Positions 1-6,748 of a stretch of 10,907 nucleotides of DNA are shown here, piece by piece (position 1 is the stretch's first letter; each line of letters starts with the position of its first letter). Where the stretch lies: the NCBI GenBank assembly GCA_945868195.1, contig CAMBLP010000071.1:1-10907 (forward strand). Direction: 5' to 3'. Below the pieces are notes generated by a model. The model did not search any database. It saw nothing but the letters and a program-made list of their open reading frames with translations, and was not told the origin of the DNA. The position numbers were made by a program, and so were the translations under genes. This stretch comes from Bordetella parapertussis. GTDB lineage: Bacteria > Pseudomonadota > Gammaproteobacteria > Burkholderiales > Burkholderiaceae_B.

Positions 1-1
1 A

Positions 2-76
2 AGAGTGCGCACTATTTATGGCGGTAGCAACGAAGTTCAAAAAAACATGATCGCCCGCGAAATTTTTGGACACTAA
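2..76 (+). CDS. Acyl-CoA dehydrogenase, C-terminal end only (5'-truncated by window)
   Basis: Only the last 24 codons are in the window, read in the frame starting at base 2 and ending in TAA. They contain the typical C-terminal acyl-CoA dehydrogenase motif IYGGSNEVQ followed by IARE, in the FAD-contacting last helix. These flavoenzymes form the alpha-beta double bond of an acyl-CoA and pass electrons to electron-transfer flavoprotein. The residue where medium-chain enzymes carry the catalytic Glu (IYEGT) is Gly here, as in relatives that place the base elsewhere, as isovaleryl-CoA dehydrogenase and large subunits of heteromeric enzymes do. The next gene starts 5 bp later and encodes a second member of the family, so the two probably form one enzyme. 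Family assignment is firm; substrate and full length cannot be judged. Confidence 0.88.
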   Translation, partial: RVRTIYGGSNEVQKNMIAREIFGH

Positions 77-81
77 CTCCC

Positions 82-1212
82 ATGACGTTTACCGTAACAC
101 CCATATTTGGTTCCGAATTTCAGGAGTCAGCTTCTCGCTTTGCCAAAGACGCAGAAATCGAGAGTAGCGGTCTGCTCAATGCAGCTCAGAAACGGCAGCA
201 ACGCGATCAAAAGTGGAAGGAAATGATCGCGCTAGGTTGGTCTGCCTGCCTCATCCCCGAGGCCGATGGCGGACTTGATGGTTCCCTGCTTGATTTTTGT
301 GCGCTCCTGGAGGGCACGGCAACGCATGCGCTGCCACAACCCCTGATTTCGGGTATGGGTTTGCCCGCGATTCTGCTCGCACCACTGAGCTTCAAAGATA
401 AATCATCGCTCTTGTCTTCAATGGCCGATGGCTCGATTCGACCGCAACTAATTTATCAACCCCTTGACCCCTTTTTAAAACAAATGTCACATGAGATGAC
501 ATTAAAAATTATTCAGACCGCAGAAACATGCGTTTTGGAGGGTAAAGTCGCCGGAGTTGAGCGCTTGCCTGAAGCGACTCACCTCCTACTCTGCTGTCAG
601 AATCAGGATGGTCATGCCTCTCTCTGGTTGATCCCGAACAATGCAATCTCTCCGACCGTGAGTCATGAAATCCGCATTGATTCGCGCGATAGCCTCTCAT
701 TGACTTTTAACGCACAAAAGCTTCAAAACGATTGGTGTATTGCCTCAGGATCAGTCTTGGAAGCATCATTTGCACGCATGTTTAACTACGGTGCGCTTTT
801 GTCGTCTGTCGAAGCCGTAGCAAGCATGGGGGCCGCGCTCGAACAAACGATTCGCTACCTAAGCGAGCGACAGCAGTTCGGTGTCACCCTTTCTAGCTTT
901 CAAGTGCTCAGACACTATCTTGCAGATGTTTACGCGAAATACGACAGTATTCGCGCCTTTGTCAGCGCCTTGACCCGTAAAGTCAGCGACTCGGGCGAAA
1001 TACAACATCGTGAACTCTCTTTACTCAAGCTTTATCTTTCTCAAGTCGGTCCAAAACTCGCGCACACCGTCATTCAAGTGCATGGAGGTATGGGCATGAC
1101 CGAGGAGCTTTGGGCCACAAGACTTAATAAGCGACTTCTCATGACAAACCTAGAGTTTGGCGATGGTCAATTCCATGCAGAACGCGCATACATCACAACA
1201 AAGGCAGACTAA
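82..1212 (+). CDS. Acyl-CoA dehydrogenase family protein, probable small/partner subunit (PimD-like)
   Basis: This 376-residue protein has the acyl-CoA dehydrogenase layout. An N-terminal helical domain (about 5-120) contains LIPEADGGLDG near 57-67, followed by a middle beta domain. The C-terminal helical domain has YLSERQQFG (259-267) before SSFQVLRHYLAD, and IQVHGGMGMTEE (331-342). Those C-terminal motifs are strongly conserved and establish the family. The protein is divergent elsewhere. The site of the catalytic Glu in medium-chain enzymes (IYEGT) aligns with LEFGD (357-361), placing Phe359 there, and the isovaleryl-type position aligns with Gly237. It therefore may lack its own catalytic base. 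That pattern, plus the dehydrogenase gene ending 5 bp upstream, fits a partner subunit of a heteromeric enzyme such as PimC/PimD or the actinobacterial alpha2beta2 FadE pairs. The ATG at 82 is the natural start but has only a weak ribosome site. The acyl-CoA synthetase follows after 4 bp. Confidence 0.85.
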   Translation: MTFTVTPIFGSEFQESASRFAKDAEIESSGLLNAAQKRQQRDQKWKEMIALGWSACLIPEADGGLDGSLLDFCALLEGTATHALPQPLISGMGLPAILLAPLSFKDKSSLLSSMADGSIRPQLIYQPLDPFLKQMSHEMTLKIIQTAETCVLEGKVAGVERLPEATHLLLCCQNQDGHASLWLIPNNAISPTVSHEIRIDSRDSLSLTFNAQKLQNDWCIASGSVLEASFARMFNYGALLSSVEAVASMGAALEQTIRYLSERQQFGVTLSSFQVLRHYLADVYAKYDSIRAFVSALTRKVSDSGEIQHRELSLLKLYLSQVGPKLAHTVIQVHGGMGMTEELWATRLNKRLLMTNLEFGDGQFHAERAYITTKAD

Positions 1213-1216
1213 AAAA

Positions 1217-3289
1217 ATGCACGATCTAGACGCACTTTTCAATCCCCAATCACTTGCGATTGTTGGAGCCTCCAGTGACCCTAAAAAATTAAGTGGTCGC
1301 GCCATTCACTACATGAAAACCTACGGCTTCAAAGGCAAACTCTATCCGGTGAACCCGTCGTCATCAGAGATTCAAGGTTTGCCTGCTTATCCCTCGGTTT
1401 CAGAAATTCCTGGTCCCGTTGATCAAGCCGTCATTATTGTTCCCTCATCGCGTGTTGAAGAGTCTCTCAGGGACTGCGCAAAAAAAGGGGTTAAGGTCGT
1501 TCAAGTTCTAAGCTCCGGTTTTGGCGAAATGGGACCTGAAGGCAAAGTCGCTCAAGACAAATTGGTCGACATCGCGCGACAAGCAGGCATGCGTATGGTG
1601 GGGCCGAACTCTCTAGGCGCACTGAGCCCTTCGAATGGTCTCTTCGCGACTTTCTCAACCTCTTTTGCGAGAGGCTCTGCGCCCAAGTCCGGCAAAGTCG
1701 CCTTTGTCACGCAAAGTGGAGCGTTCGGTTCCTGCACTTATGTCATGGCTGATCTTAGAGGTGTGGGCATGAGTCGCACACTGGCAACGGGTAATGAAGC
1801 TGATGTGGATGTTGCAAGCTGCATCGACTATTTGGCCGAAGATCCATTAACGGAGGTCATCTGCGCATCGATGGAGAGCTGTCGCAACGGAGATCAATTA
1901 CGCGCGGCTATCCATAAAGCATCCCGCGCCGGTAAGGCAGTCATCATGATGAAAGTCGGTACATCGGAGGCGGGAGCCGCTGCGGCCGCAACGCATACCG
2001 GCTCACTCGCAGGTGACGATCGCGTCTATGACACCATCTTGCGTGAGACGGGCGCCTGGCGTGCGCGTTCGATCGAAGAAATGGTCGATATCGCTTATTT
2101 GCTCGTGAACGGTCAAATGCCCGTCAATAACCGTGTCTCGCTCGTGACCGTATCGGGAGGAATTGGTATCTTAATGGCGGACGATGGCGCGCGAATGGGC
2201 TTGGAGATCAAACCTTTTTCCAAAGCCTTGATGGAGGCCTTAGCTGTCGTACTGCCCTACGGTGCCGGACACAACCCCTACGACACAACAGCCCAAGTCG
2301 CCACGACACCTCAAATTGTGGTCGATGTCGGTCAATGTATTTTGCAGCATACGCAGGATGATTCTTTAATTTTCTATCTCGCGAACAATGGTCTTGCTCC
2401 ACTCGTCTTCAAGGATACGCTTAATGCCTTGCTTCGCCTCAAAGAGTCTTGCAAAGATCGACTCATTGTCGTGATTATGCCGAGTGAAGCGGGCGTCAGA
2501 GCTGAACTTGAACAGGCAGGCATTCCTGTTTTCGAAGATCCTACAAGAGCTGTTGCCGCAATCAGCGCTGCATGTCAAATTCGTCAACGCCGAAATGCGA
2601 TGCCCGCTCTTGGCGTGGCCAAGCAAGTATCTCGATTAGCCATTGAACCATCGGACGAATCCAAAGCTAAACAATTACTTCGGCAAGAGGGTATTCCAGT
2701 CATCGAGGAACGTGTTTGTCTCACCGCGAAAGACGCCATACAGGCTGCCAATGATTTCGGATACCCAATCGTTGCGAAAATCCTTTCTCCGGATATTCAA
2801 CATAAAACTGAAATTGGTGGTGTATTACTCGGTCTCACTCACGTCGCAGAGGTACAAGCCGGTTTCGACACCCTGATTCAACGCGCGAAATCAGCTAGAC
2901 CTGATGCGCGTCTTGAAGGTGTGCTCATTTCCAGAATGGTGTCCAAAGGGGTTGAGACCCTCGTTGGCATGCATCGCGACCCTGTATTCGGGCCCATGAT
3001 CATGTTTGGACTGGGTGGCGTCATGGTCGAGCTATTCAAAGACGTTTCGATGGCGAGCGCCCCGCTTGACCAGGCGGGTGCCCATCAATTGATTGACTCC
3101 GTTAAAAGTGCCGTCCTGCTAAAAGGTTGGCGTGGCAGTGAACCTTTGGATTGCGATGCCTTGGCAGAGGTTTTATGCAAGATCAGTGCGATGGCCTGCA
3201 AATATCCTGAAATTCAAAGTATTGATATCAATCCTTTATTGGTTCAAGCATCTGGAGTTGTCGCACTGGATGCCGTTGTTTCGACCTAA
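1217..3289 (+). CDS. Acyl-CoA synthetase, NDP-forming (acetate--CoA ligase ADP-forming family)
   Basis: A 690-residue single-chain enzyme expected to join a carboxylic acid to CoA using a nucleoside triphosphate, giving NDP and phosphate. The N-terminal CoA-binding Rossmann domain begins with LFNPQSLAIVGASSDP (about 7-22). A succinyl-CoA synthetase-like domain follows, with VTQSGAFG (164-171) and ATHTGSLAGDD (258-268), whose His260 matches the phosphorylated histidine of the family. The C-terminal third is an ATP-grasp domain, from about 490, with FGYPIVAKILSPDIQHKTE, a GLGGVMVE segment and a closing DINPLLV. An upstream in-frame ATG at 1157 lies inside the previous gene and would add 20 non-conserved residues. 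The ATG at 1217 matches the usual family N-terminus and sits 4 bp after the dehydrogenase stop, so I chose it. With the dehydrogenases it probably supplies their acyl-CoA substrate. PimA-type dicarboxylate ligases are one possible subgroup, but the sequence does not prove the substrate. Confidence 0.93.
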   Translation: MHDLDALFNPQSLAIVGASSDPKKLSGRAIHYMKTYGFKGKLYPVNPSSSEIQGLPAYPSVSEIPGPVDQAVIIVPSSRVEESLRDCAKKGVKVVQVLSSGFGEMGPEGKVAQDKLVDIARQAGMRMVGPNSLGALSPSNGLFATFSTSFARGSAPKSGKVAFVTQSGAFGSCTYVMADLRGVGMSRTLATGNEADVDVASCIDYLAEDPLTEVICASMESCRNGDQLRAAIHKASRAGKAVIMMKVGTSEAGAAAAATHTGSLAGDDRVYDTILRETGAWRARSIEEMVDIAYLLVNGQMPVNNRVSLVTVSGGIGILMADDGARMGLEIKPFSKALMEALAVVLPYGAGHNPYDTTAQVATTPQIVVDVGQCILQHTQDDSLIFYLANNGLAPLVFKDTLNALLRLKESCKDRLIVVIMPSEAGVRAELEQAGIPVFEDPTRAVAAISAACQIRQRRNAMPALGVAKQVSRLAIEPSDESKAKQLLRQEGIPVIEERVCLTAKDAIQAANDFGYPIVAKILSPDIQHKTEIGGVLLGLTHVAEVQAGFDTLIQRAKSARPDARLEGVLISRMVSKGVETLVGMHRDPVFGPMIMFGLGGVMVELFKDVSMASAPLDQAGAHQLIDSVKSAVLLKGWRGSEPLDCDALAEVLCKISAMACKYPEIQSIDINPLLVQASGVVALDAVVST

Positions 3290-3336
3290 ACTAAAATGAT
3301 GATTCACCACCGTCTGCAATAAAAAATGAGAGCGTC

Positions 3337-4314
3337 ATGTTGAAAATTACCAAACTGAATATTTATCAGACCTTTGTGTGTTTTTTGTTACTCCTCACAA
3401 GCGCCTGTGTCTTTGCTCAAAGCAATTCCATTCGGCTCATGGTGGGTTTTCCTGCTGGAGGCGGCACTGACGCCATTGCGCGCATACTGGGCGAGCACTT
3501 AAGTCAAAAACTAGGCACACCCGTCATCATCGAAAATCGTGCTGGCGCGGGTGGTCAGATCGCAGCCCTTGCCCTTAAGACCGCAACTCCAGACGGTTCA
3601 GTACTCTTTCTTTCGCACGATCATACGATTTCGATCTTGCCCCTGATTAATAAAAAGGCCGGATATGCACCCGCAACAGATTTTGTACCTGTGGCTGGTT
3701 TTGCCACCTTTGCTAACGGGATCGCATTATCGGGATATTTAGCTGAAACAACGCTAGATCAATTTGTGCATGCAGTTCGTACACAACATCAAGGAAAAGC
3801 CGCCGTCGGCGTGCCTGCACCTCAATCCGTTCCAGAGTTTTTAGTCAAAATACTCGCTGCGCATTACAAGCTTGATCTCATTGCGGTTCCCTACAAAGGG
3901 AGCGCGCCCATGATCGCCGACATGCTCGGCAAACAAATCCCTGCCGCAGTAGGTTCCGTACCCGATTTTATTGAGTTTCACAAAGCAGGAAAGCTACGCA
4001 TGGTCGCTGTGATGGGAAATAAGAGACAAGAAATCTTACCTGAAACCCCAACCTTCGCAGAGCTTGGTATCAAAGGTTTTGAAGACCTCCCTTACTATGG
4101 AATTTTTGCTCCAAAAGGCACGCCCTCAGCCATACTTGAACGCTATAGCGATGCCTTGAAAGCCGTATTGGAAATACCCAACGTGCAACAAAGACTTGTC
4201 GCACTGGGTTTAACTGTGGGCTACATGAGTGGTCAGACACTCTCGGAGCGCGAACGCGCTTACTCACAAAACTGGGCAAGGATTATTGCCGAGAGTGGAT
4301 TTACAGCTCAATGA
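3337..4314 (+). CDS. Bug-family tripartite tricarboxylate transporter substrate-binding protein
   Basis: A 325-residue periplasmic solute-binding protein of the Bug (TctC-like) family. A signal peptide is clear: basic residues (K3, K6), a hydrophobic stretch at about 12-24, and a signal peptidase I site after VFA at 27. Cys24 follows Thr-Ser-Ala, a poor lipobox, so a lipoprotein is less likely. The mature start has the family hallmark VGFPAGGGTDAIAR (36-49), then IIENRAGAGGQ and a later VPYKGSAPMI segment in the ligand-binding domain. Such proteins bind carboxylates such as citrate, adipate and aromatic acids. Many are orphans without nearby TctA/TctB permease genes, and none are seen here. 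It follows the acyl-CoA synthetase after 47 bp with no obvious terminator, so it may deliver the acid that the upstream enzymes activate. GAGAG just before the ATG is a weak ribosome site. Its stop overlaps the convergent aquaporin gene. Confidence 0.93.
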   Translation: MLKITKLNIYQTFVCFLLLLTSACVFAQSNSIRLMVGFPAGGGTDAIARILGEHLSQKLGTPVIIENRAGAGGQIAALALKTATPDGSVLFLSHDHTISILPLINKKAGYAPATDFVPVAGFATFANGIALSGYLAETTLDQFVHAVRTQHQGKAAVGVPAPQSVPEFLVKILAAHYKLDLIAVPYKGSAPMIADMLGKQIPAAVGSVPDFIEFHKAGKLRMVAVMGNKRQEILPETPTFAELGIKGFEDLPYYGIFAPKGTPSAILERYSDALKAVLEIPNVQQRLVALGLTVGYMSGQTLSERERAYSQNWARIIAESGFTAQ

Positions 4315-5111
4315 TCCAGTGGATTGCCCATTGCGGCATTCGCTTCCTGCGCCTTGGCGGGTCCGCGTAAAAAGCGGGCGACACCTACGGCGACGAGCAC
4401 GCCGATCAGAGCTCCACAGGGATAGATCCAATACGTTGAAAAATCGCCTCGTGCAAAATCAGGTCCAAAGGCTCTGGCCGGATTAAAGGCGGCACCATCA
4501 AACGGCCCACCCATCGTGCCCATCGCCATCACATACGCACCCACGGCAAGTGGTACCGAAGGACCGAGCAGCTTGGGGCCATTCGTCATACTCAAAATCA
4601 GCAAGACCATACCAAAAGTCAAAATCGCCTCGAAGATCACCGCTTCAACATGCATACCAGGCTGGGGGACCGTGGCGGCAAGATTGCCACCCGTGCCAAA
4701 GAGTGCTGCTGCGGTCACGGAACCCGCAGCCGCCGCAATGAACTGCACCACCATATAGCACCCTGCCATGGGAAAACCCATGTCCCCGCGCAACGCAAAA
4801 CCAAGCGTCATCGCAGGATTAAAGTGAGAAGAAATATCACCTAAAAAATATACAGCTACCGTCAACCACAAGGCGGCGATTGCCGAAAGGATGAAGGCAT
4901 ACTGATAGGGTGCAAGATCTGCGCCACCATAACCGGCAAGGATGGCCGCGCCACCTGACAATACAAAGGTCAGCCCAGACGTGCCAATAAACTCAGAAAC
5001 GAGTCTCCTGGCACGGTGGTCGTTACTTTTCCAATCTGCATATGCGCGATCGCCAACTTGCTGTTTGAGAGCCTGCTGACCAGCCAGGCTATCCTGAGAT
5101 TTCGAGTCCAA
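4308..5111 (-). CDS. Aquaporin / MIP-family channel, TTG start
   Basis: A 267-residue inner-membrane channel of the major intrinsic protein family, which passes water or small neutral solutes. Six hydrophobic segments are visible (about 38-60, 70-90, 112-135, 153-175, 186-200, 228-248). Both half-helix NPA motifs are intact: HFNPAMT (N98) and FNPARAFGPD (N210), with the selectivity-filter Arg213 after the second. A gapless comparison with E. coli GlpF puts Ile78, Gly198 and Ala207 at the other constriction positions, resembling neither AqpZ nor GlpF fully. About 35 hydrophilic N-terminal residues precede the first membrane helix. The start is a TTG at 5111-5109; no in-frame ATG or GTG occurs before the first membrane segment. 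AAGAAGG lies 7 nt upstream inside the end of fumC, whose stop is 2 bp away, indicating translational coupling. The substrate is undetermined: water, glycerol or another small solute are all possible. Confidence 0.92.
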   Translation of the reverse strand: MDSKSQDSLAGQQALKQQVGDRAYADWKSNDHRARRLVSEFIGTSGLTFVLSGGAAILAGYGGADLAPYQYAFILSAIAALWLTVAVYFLGDISSHFNPAMTLGFALRGDMGFPMAGCYMVVQFIAAAAGSVTAAALFGTGGNLAATVPQPGMHVEAVIFEAILTFGMVLLILSMTNGPKLLGPSVPLAVGAYVMAMGTMGGPFDGAAFNPARAFGPDFARGDFSTYWIYPCGALIGVLVAVGVARFLRGPAKAQEANAAMGNPLDH

Positions 5112-5113
5112 GA

Positions 5114-6580
5114 TTAAGCCTTCTTTGCGGGGATATCAGCAGAACCAGGTTTTGTCATGTTGATCGGCACAACAACGCGGTCATACAACGCCTCGTCCAC
5201 ACCGCAAGCCAATGCCGCAGCCTTGAGGGTGGTGTTGTGATCAATCGCGTAGTGCGCGACCACCGAAGCTTTATCGTAACCAATCACAGGCGACAAGGCT
5301 GTCACCATCATGACCGAGTTATCGATATTGTTTTTAAGCTGCGCCTCATTGACGACCGCACCTTCGATCATGAACTCACGGAAGTGATCCGACATGTCGG
5401 CCATAATCAAAGCAGAATGGAGGTAATTGCTGATGATGATCGGGCGGAAAGCGTTGAGCTCAAAATTACCCTCTGCACCACCCATCTGAACTGCAACATC
5501 CGAGCCCATGATCTGAATACACACCATCAACATGGCCTCGGCTTGTGTCGGATTGACCTTGCCGGGCATGATCGATGAGCCAGGCTCGTTCGAGGGAAAA
5601 GTCATTTCCATCAGGCCGGTGCGTGGACCAGAGCCCAACCAACGCATATCGTTGGCGATCTTAAACAAGGTGACTGCAGCGGTCTTGAGTGCAGCGTGGG
5701 CGCGTACCATGCGATCCAAGGTGCCCTGTGCCGTAAACTTGTTGTCCGCGGTCTTGATGGCAAAACCTGTCAAAGTTGTCAACTCAGCAGCCACTTCATC
5801 ACCAAAACCCACCGGTGAATTCAGTCCTGTACCCACAGCCGTGCCGCCCATGGCGACTTGCAACAAACCTTGTGTGGCGTACTCAACATCAACAATCGCA
5901 TCGTTCAAGGCACCAACGTAACCCGACCACTCCTGACCAACCGTCAAAGGCGTTGCGTCCTCAAGGTGGGTACGGCCGATCTTAACGATAGTGGCCCACT
6001 GCTTTGACTTGGCATCCAGTGCATCGCGCAAACGCTTGAGTGCAGGGATGGTTTTTTCCGTTGCCATCTTGTAGGCAGCGATATGCATCGCGGTTGGAAA
6101 CGTGTCGTTACTCGATTGACCCATGTTGACATGGTCGTTGGGGTGAATGGGTTCTTGCGCACCCAACGTGCCTCCGACCAATTGGATGCAACGATTCGAA
6201 ATCACTTCGTTGAGGTTCATGTTGGACTGTGTGCCCGAACCCGTTTGCCAAACATACAACGGAAACTCAGCATCCAGTTGGCCGCTGATGACTTCGTCTG
6301 CGACCTTTTGAATCAGCTGTCCTTTCCAGGCGGGTAAGCGCCCTGCTTTCGTGTTGACGATCGCTGCTGCTTTTTTAACAAAGCCATACGCGTGATAGAC
6401 CTCTTTGGGCATCTTGTCATGACCAATGTTGAAGTGAATCAAGCTACGCTGCGTCTGCGCGCCCCAGTAATGATCGGCTGGCACTTGCACCTTGCCGATA
6501 CTATCAAACTCTTGGCGCAAGCCTGTCGCGGAGATTCCGATGGGCAAATCGAGGATTTTTGGAACGGACTCGGTAGTCAT
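5114..6580 (-). CDS. fumC: Fumarate hydratase, class II
   Basis: A 488-residue cytosolic, iron-independent fumarase of the aspartase/fumarase superfamily, converting fumarate and (S)-malate in the citric acid cycle. The core runs from VPADHYWGAQTQRS (33-46). Substrate-site motifs are GSGTQSNMN (114-122), GQSSNDTFPTA (154-164), GRTHLEDATP (202-211, with His205 as the conserved active-site histidine) and the signature GSSIMPGKVNP (334-344, catalytic-loop Ser336). All expected residues are present, so the enzyme should be active. It has roughly 20 extra N-terminal residues compared with E. coli FumC. No in-frame internal ATG would shorten it, and AGGA 7 nt upstream of the ATG at 6580 supports this start. 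It is the first gene of a two-gene unit with the aquaporin. An inverted repeat in its promoter suggests repressor control. Argininosuccinate lyase and aspartase are excluded by the fumarase-specific motifs. Confidence 0.97.
   Translation of the reverse strand: MTTESVPKILDLPIGISATGLRQEFDSIGKVQVPADHYWGAQTQRSLIHFNIGHDKMPKEVYHAYGFVKKAAAIVNTKAGRLPAWKGQLIQKVADEVISGQLDAEFPLYVWQTGSGTQSNMNLNEVISNRCIQLVGGTLGAQEPIHPNDHVNMGQSSNDTFPTAMHIAAYKMATEKTIPALKRLRDALDAKSKQWATIVKIGRTHLEDATPLTVGQEWSGYVGALNDAIVDVEYATQGLLQVAMGGTAVGTGLNSPVGFGDEVAAELTTLTGFAIKTADNKFTAQGTLDRMVRAHAALKTAAVTLFKIANDMRWLGSGPRTGLMEMTFPSNEPGSSIMPGKVNPTQAEAMLMVCIQIMGSDVAVQMGGAEGNFELNAFRPIIISNYLHSALIMADMSDHFREFMIEGAVVNEAQLKNNIDNSVMMVTALSPVIGYDKASVVAHYAIDHNTTLKAAALACGVDEALYDRVVVPINMTKPGSADIPAKKA
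5119..5125 (-). promoter_or_regulatory. Ribosome binding site for the TTG-started aquaporin gene, inside fumC
   Basis: On the minus strand AAGAAGG lies within the last codons of fumC and ends 7 nt before the TTG start. The spacing is ideal, and no ATG or GTG is available in frame nearby. The site therefore decides the start codon and implies that ribosomes finishing fumC reinitiate on the aquaporin gene. The uncommon TTG would keep channel synthesis below that of fumarase. Confidence 0.6.
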
Positions 6581-6616
6581 GGGAAAATCCTAAAAAGAAA
6601 ACTAGAAACCAAATAG

Positions 6617-6632
6617 TGGTATTTTAATACCA
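6617..6632. promoter_or_regulatory. Putative repressor operator (FadR/GntR-like inverted repeat) at the fumC promoter
   Basis: A perfect inverted repeat, TGGTAT-TTTA-ATACCA, lies in the AT-rich gap upstream of fumC. TGGT...ACCA half-sites are typical of the FadR branch of GntR regulators (for example FadR, PdhR and LldR operators). The repeat begins 2 bp downstream of the candidate fumC -10, so a bound protein would cover the expected transcription start and repress. No regulator gene is in the window, so the protein and its effector are unknown. Chance occurrence in AT-rich DNA is possible. Confidence 0.45.
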
Positions 6633-6634
6633 AA

Positions 6635-6663
6635 TAAATACTAAGATCGGTGTATTTTTACAA
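6635..6663 (-). promoter_or_regulatory. Candidate sigma-70 promoter for fumC-aquaporin
   Basis: Read on the minus strand, TTGTAA (6663-6658) and TATTTA (6640-6635) are separated by 17 bp. Each matches the -35 and -10 consensus in most positions. Transcription would start near 6628, inside the inverted repeat at 6617-6632, giving a leader of about 45-50 nt before the fumC ATG. An imperfect second dyad (AAATAC/GTATTT, 6636-6641 and 6652-6657) overlaps the same elements. Confidence 0.4.
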
Positions 6664-6748
6664 TTGCAAGAATCACTACATAATCAATATTTCTTGTTAT
6701 CAGATCAAAATCTTTATGCTAAGGCTTAAATAGTGTGCGGGCTTCGGT

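Larger units (their letters stand above)
6581..6748. other. Divergent AT-rich intergenic region between fumC and the small membrane-protein gene
   Basis: This 168-bp gap is clearly richer in A and T than the flanking genes and must drive transcription in both directions. Leftward it holds the fumC ribosome site, the candidate promoter and the TGGTAT/ATACCA repeat. Rightward, TTGTTA (6694-6699) is a possible -35, but the -10 choices near 6715-6722 (TATGCT, TGCTAA) are weak or badly spaced, so I make no firm call for a rightward promoter. No small ORF or hairpin terminator stood out. Confidence 0.6.

Noticed and set aside
483..503. Perfect 7-bp inverted repeat AATGTCA/TGACATT with a 7-nt loop
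   Set aside because: It lies in the middle of a conserved coding frame with no U-tract and no adjacent gene boundary, and is probably coincidental.
1157..1216. Upstream ATG extending the acyl-CoA synthetase by 20 residues into the dehydrogenase gene
   Set aside because: The extra residues do not resemble the family N-terminus, while the ATG at 1217 matches it and abuts the previous stop codon.
2366..2876. ORFs of 77-86 codons inside the acyl-CoA synthetase gene (both strands)
   Set aside because: They are shadows of a well-supported gene, with no recognisable domain or ribosome site.
3401..3423. Lipoprotein signal at Cys24 of the Bug protein
   Set aside because: Thr at -3 does not fit the lipobox, whereas VFA followed by Gln gives a normal signal peptidase I site, as is usual for the family.
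5237..5921. Plus-strand ORFs of 113 and 129 codons opposite fumC
   Set aside because: They lie wholly antisense to a strongly conserved fumarase, have arginine/histidine/serine-rich composition typical of shadow frames, and show no motif.
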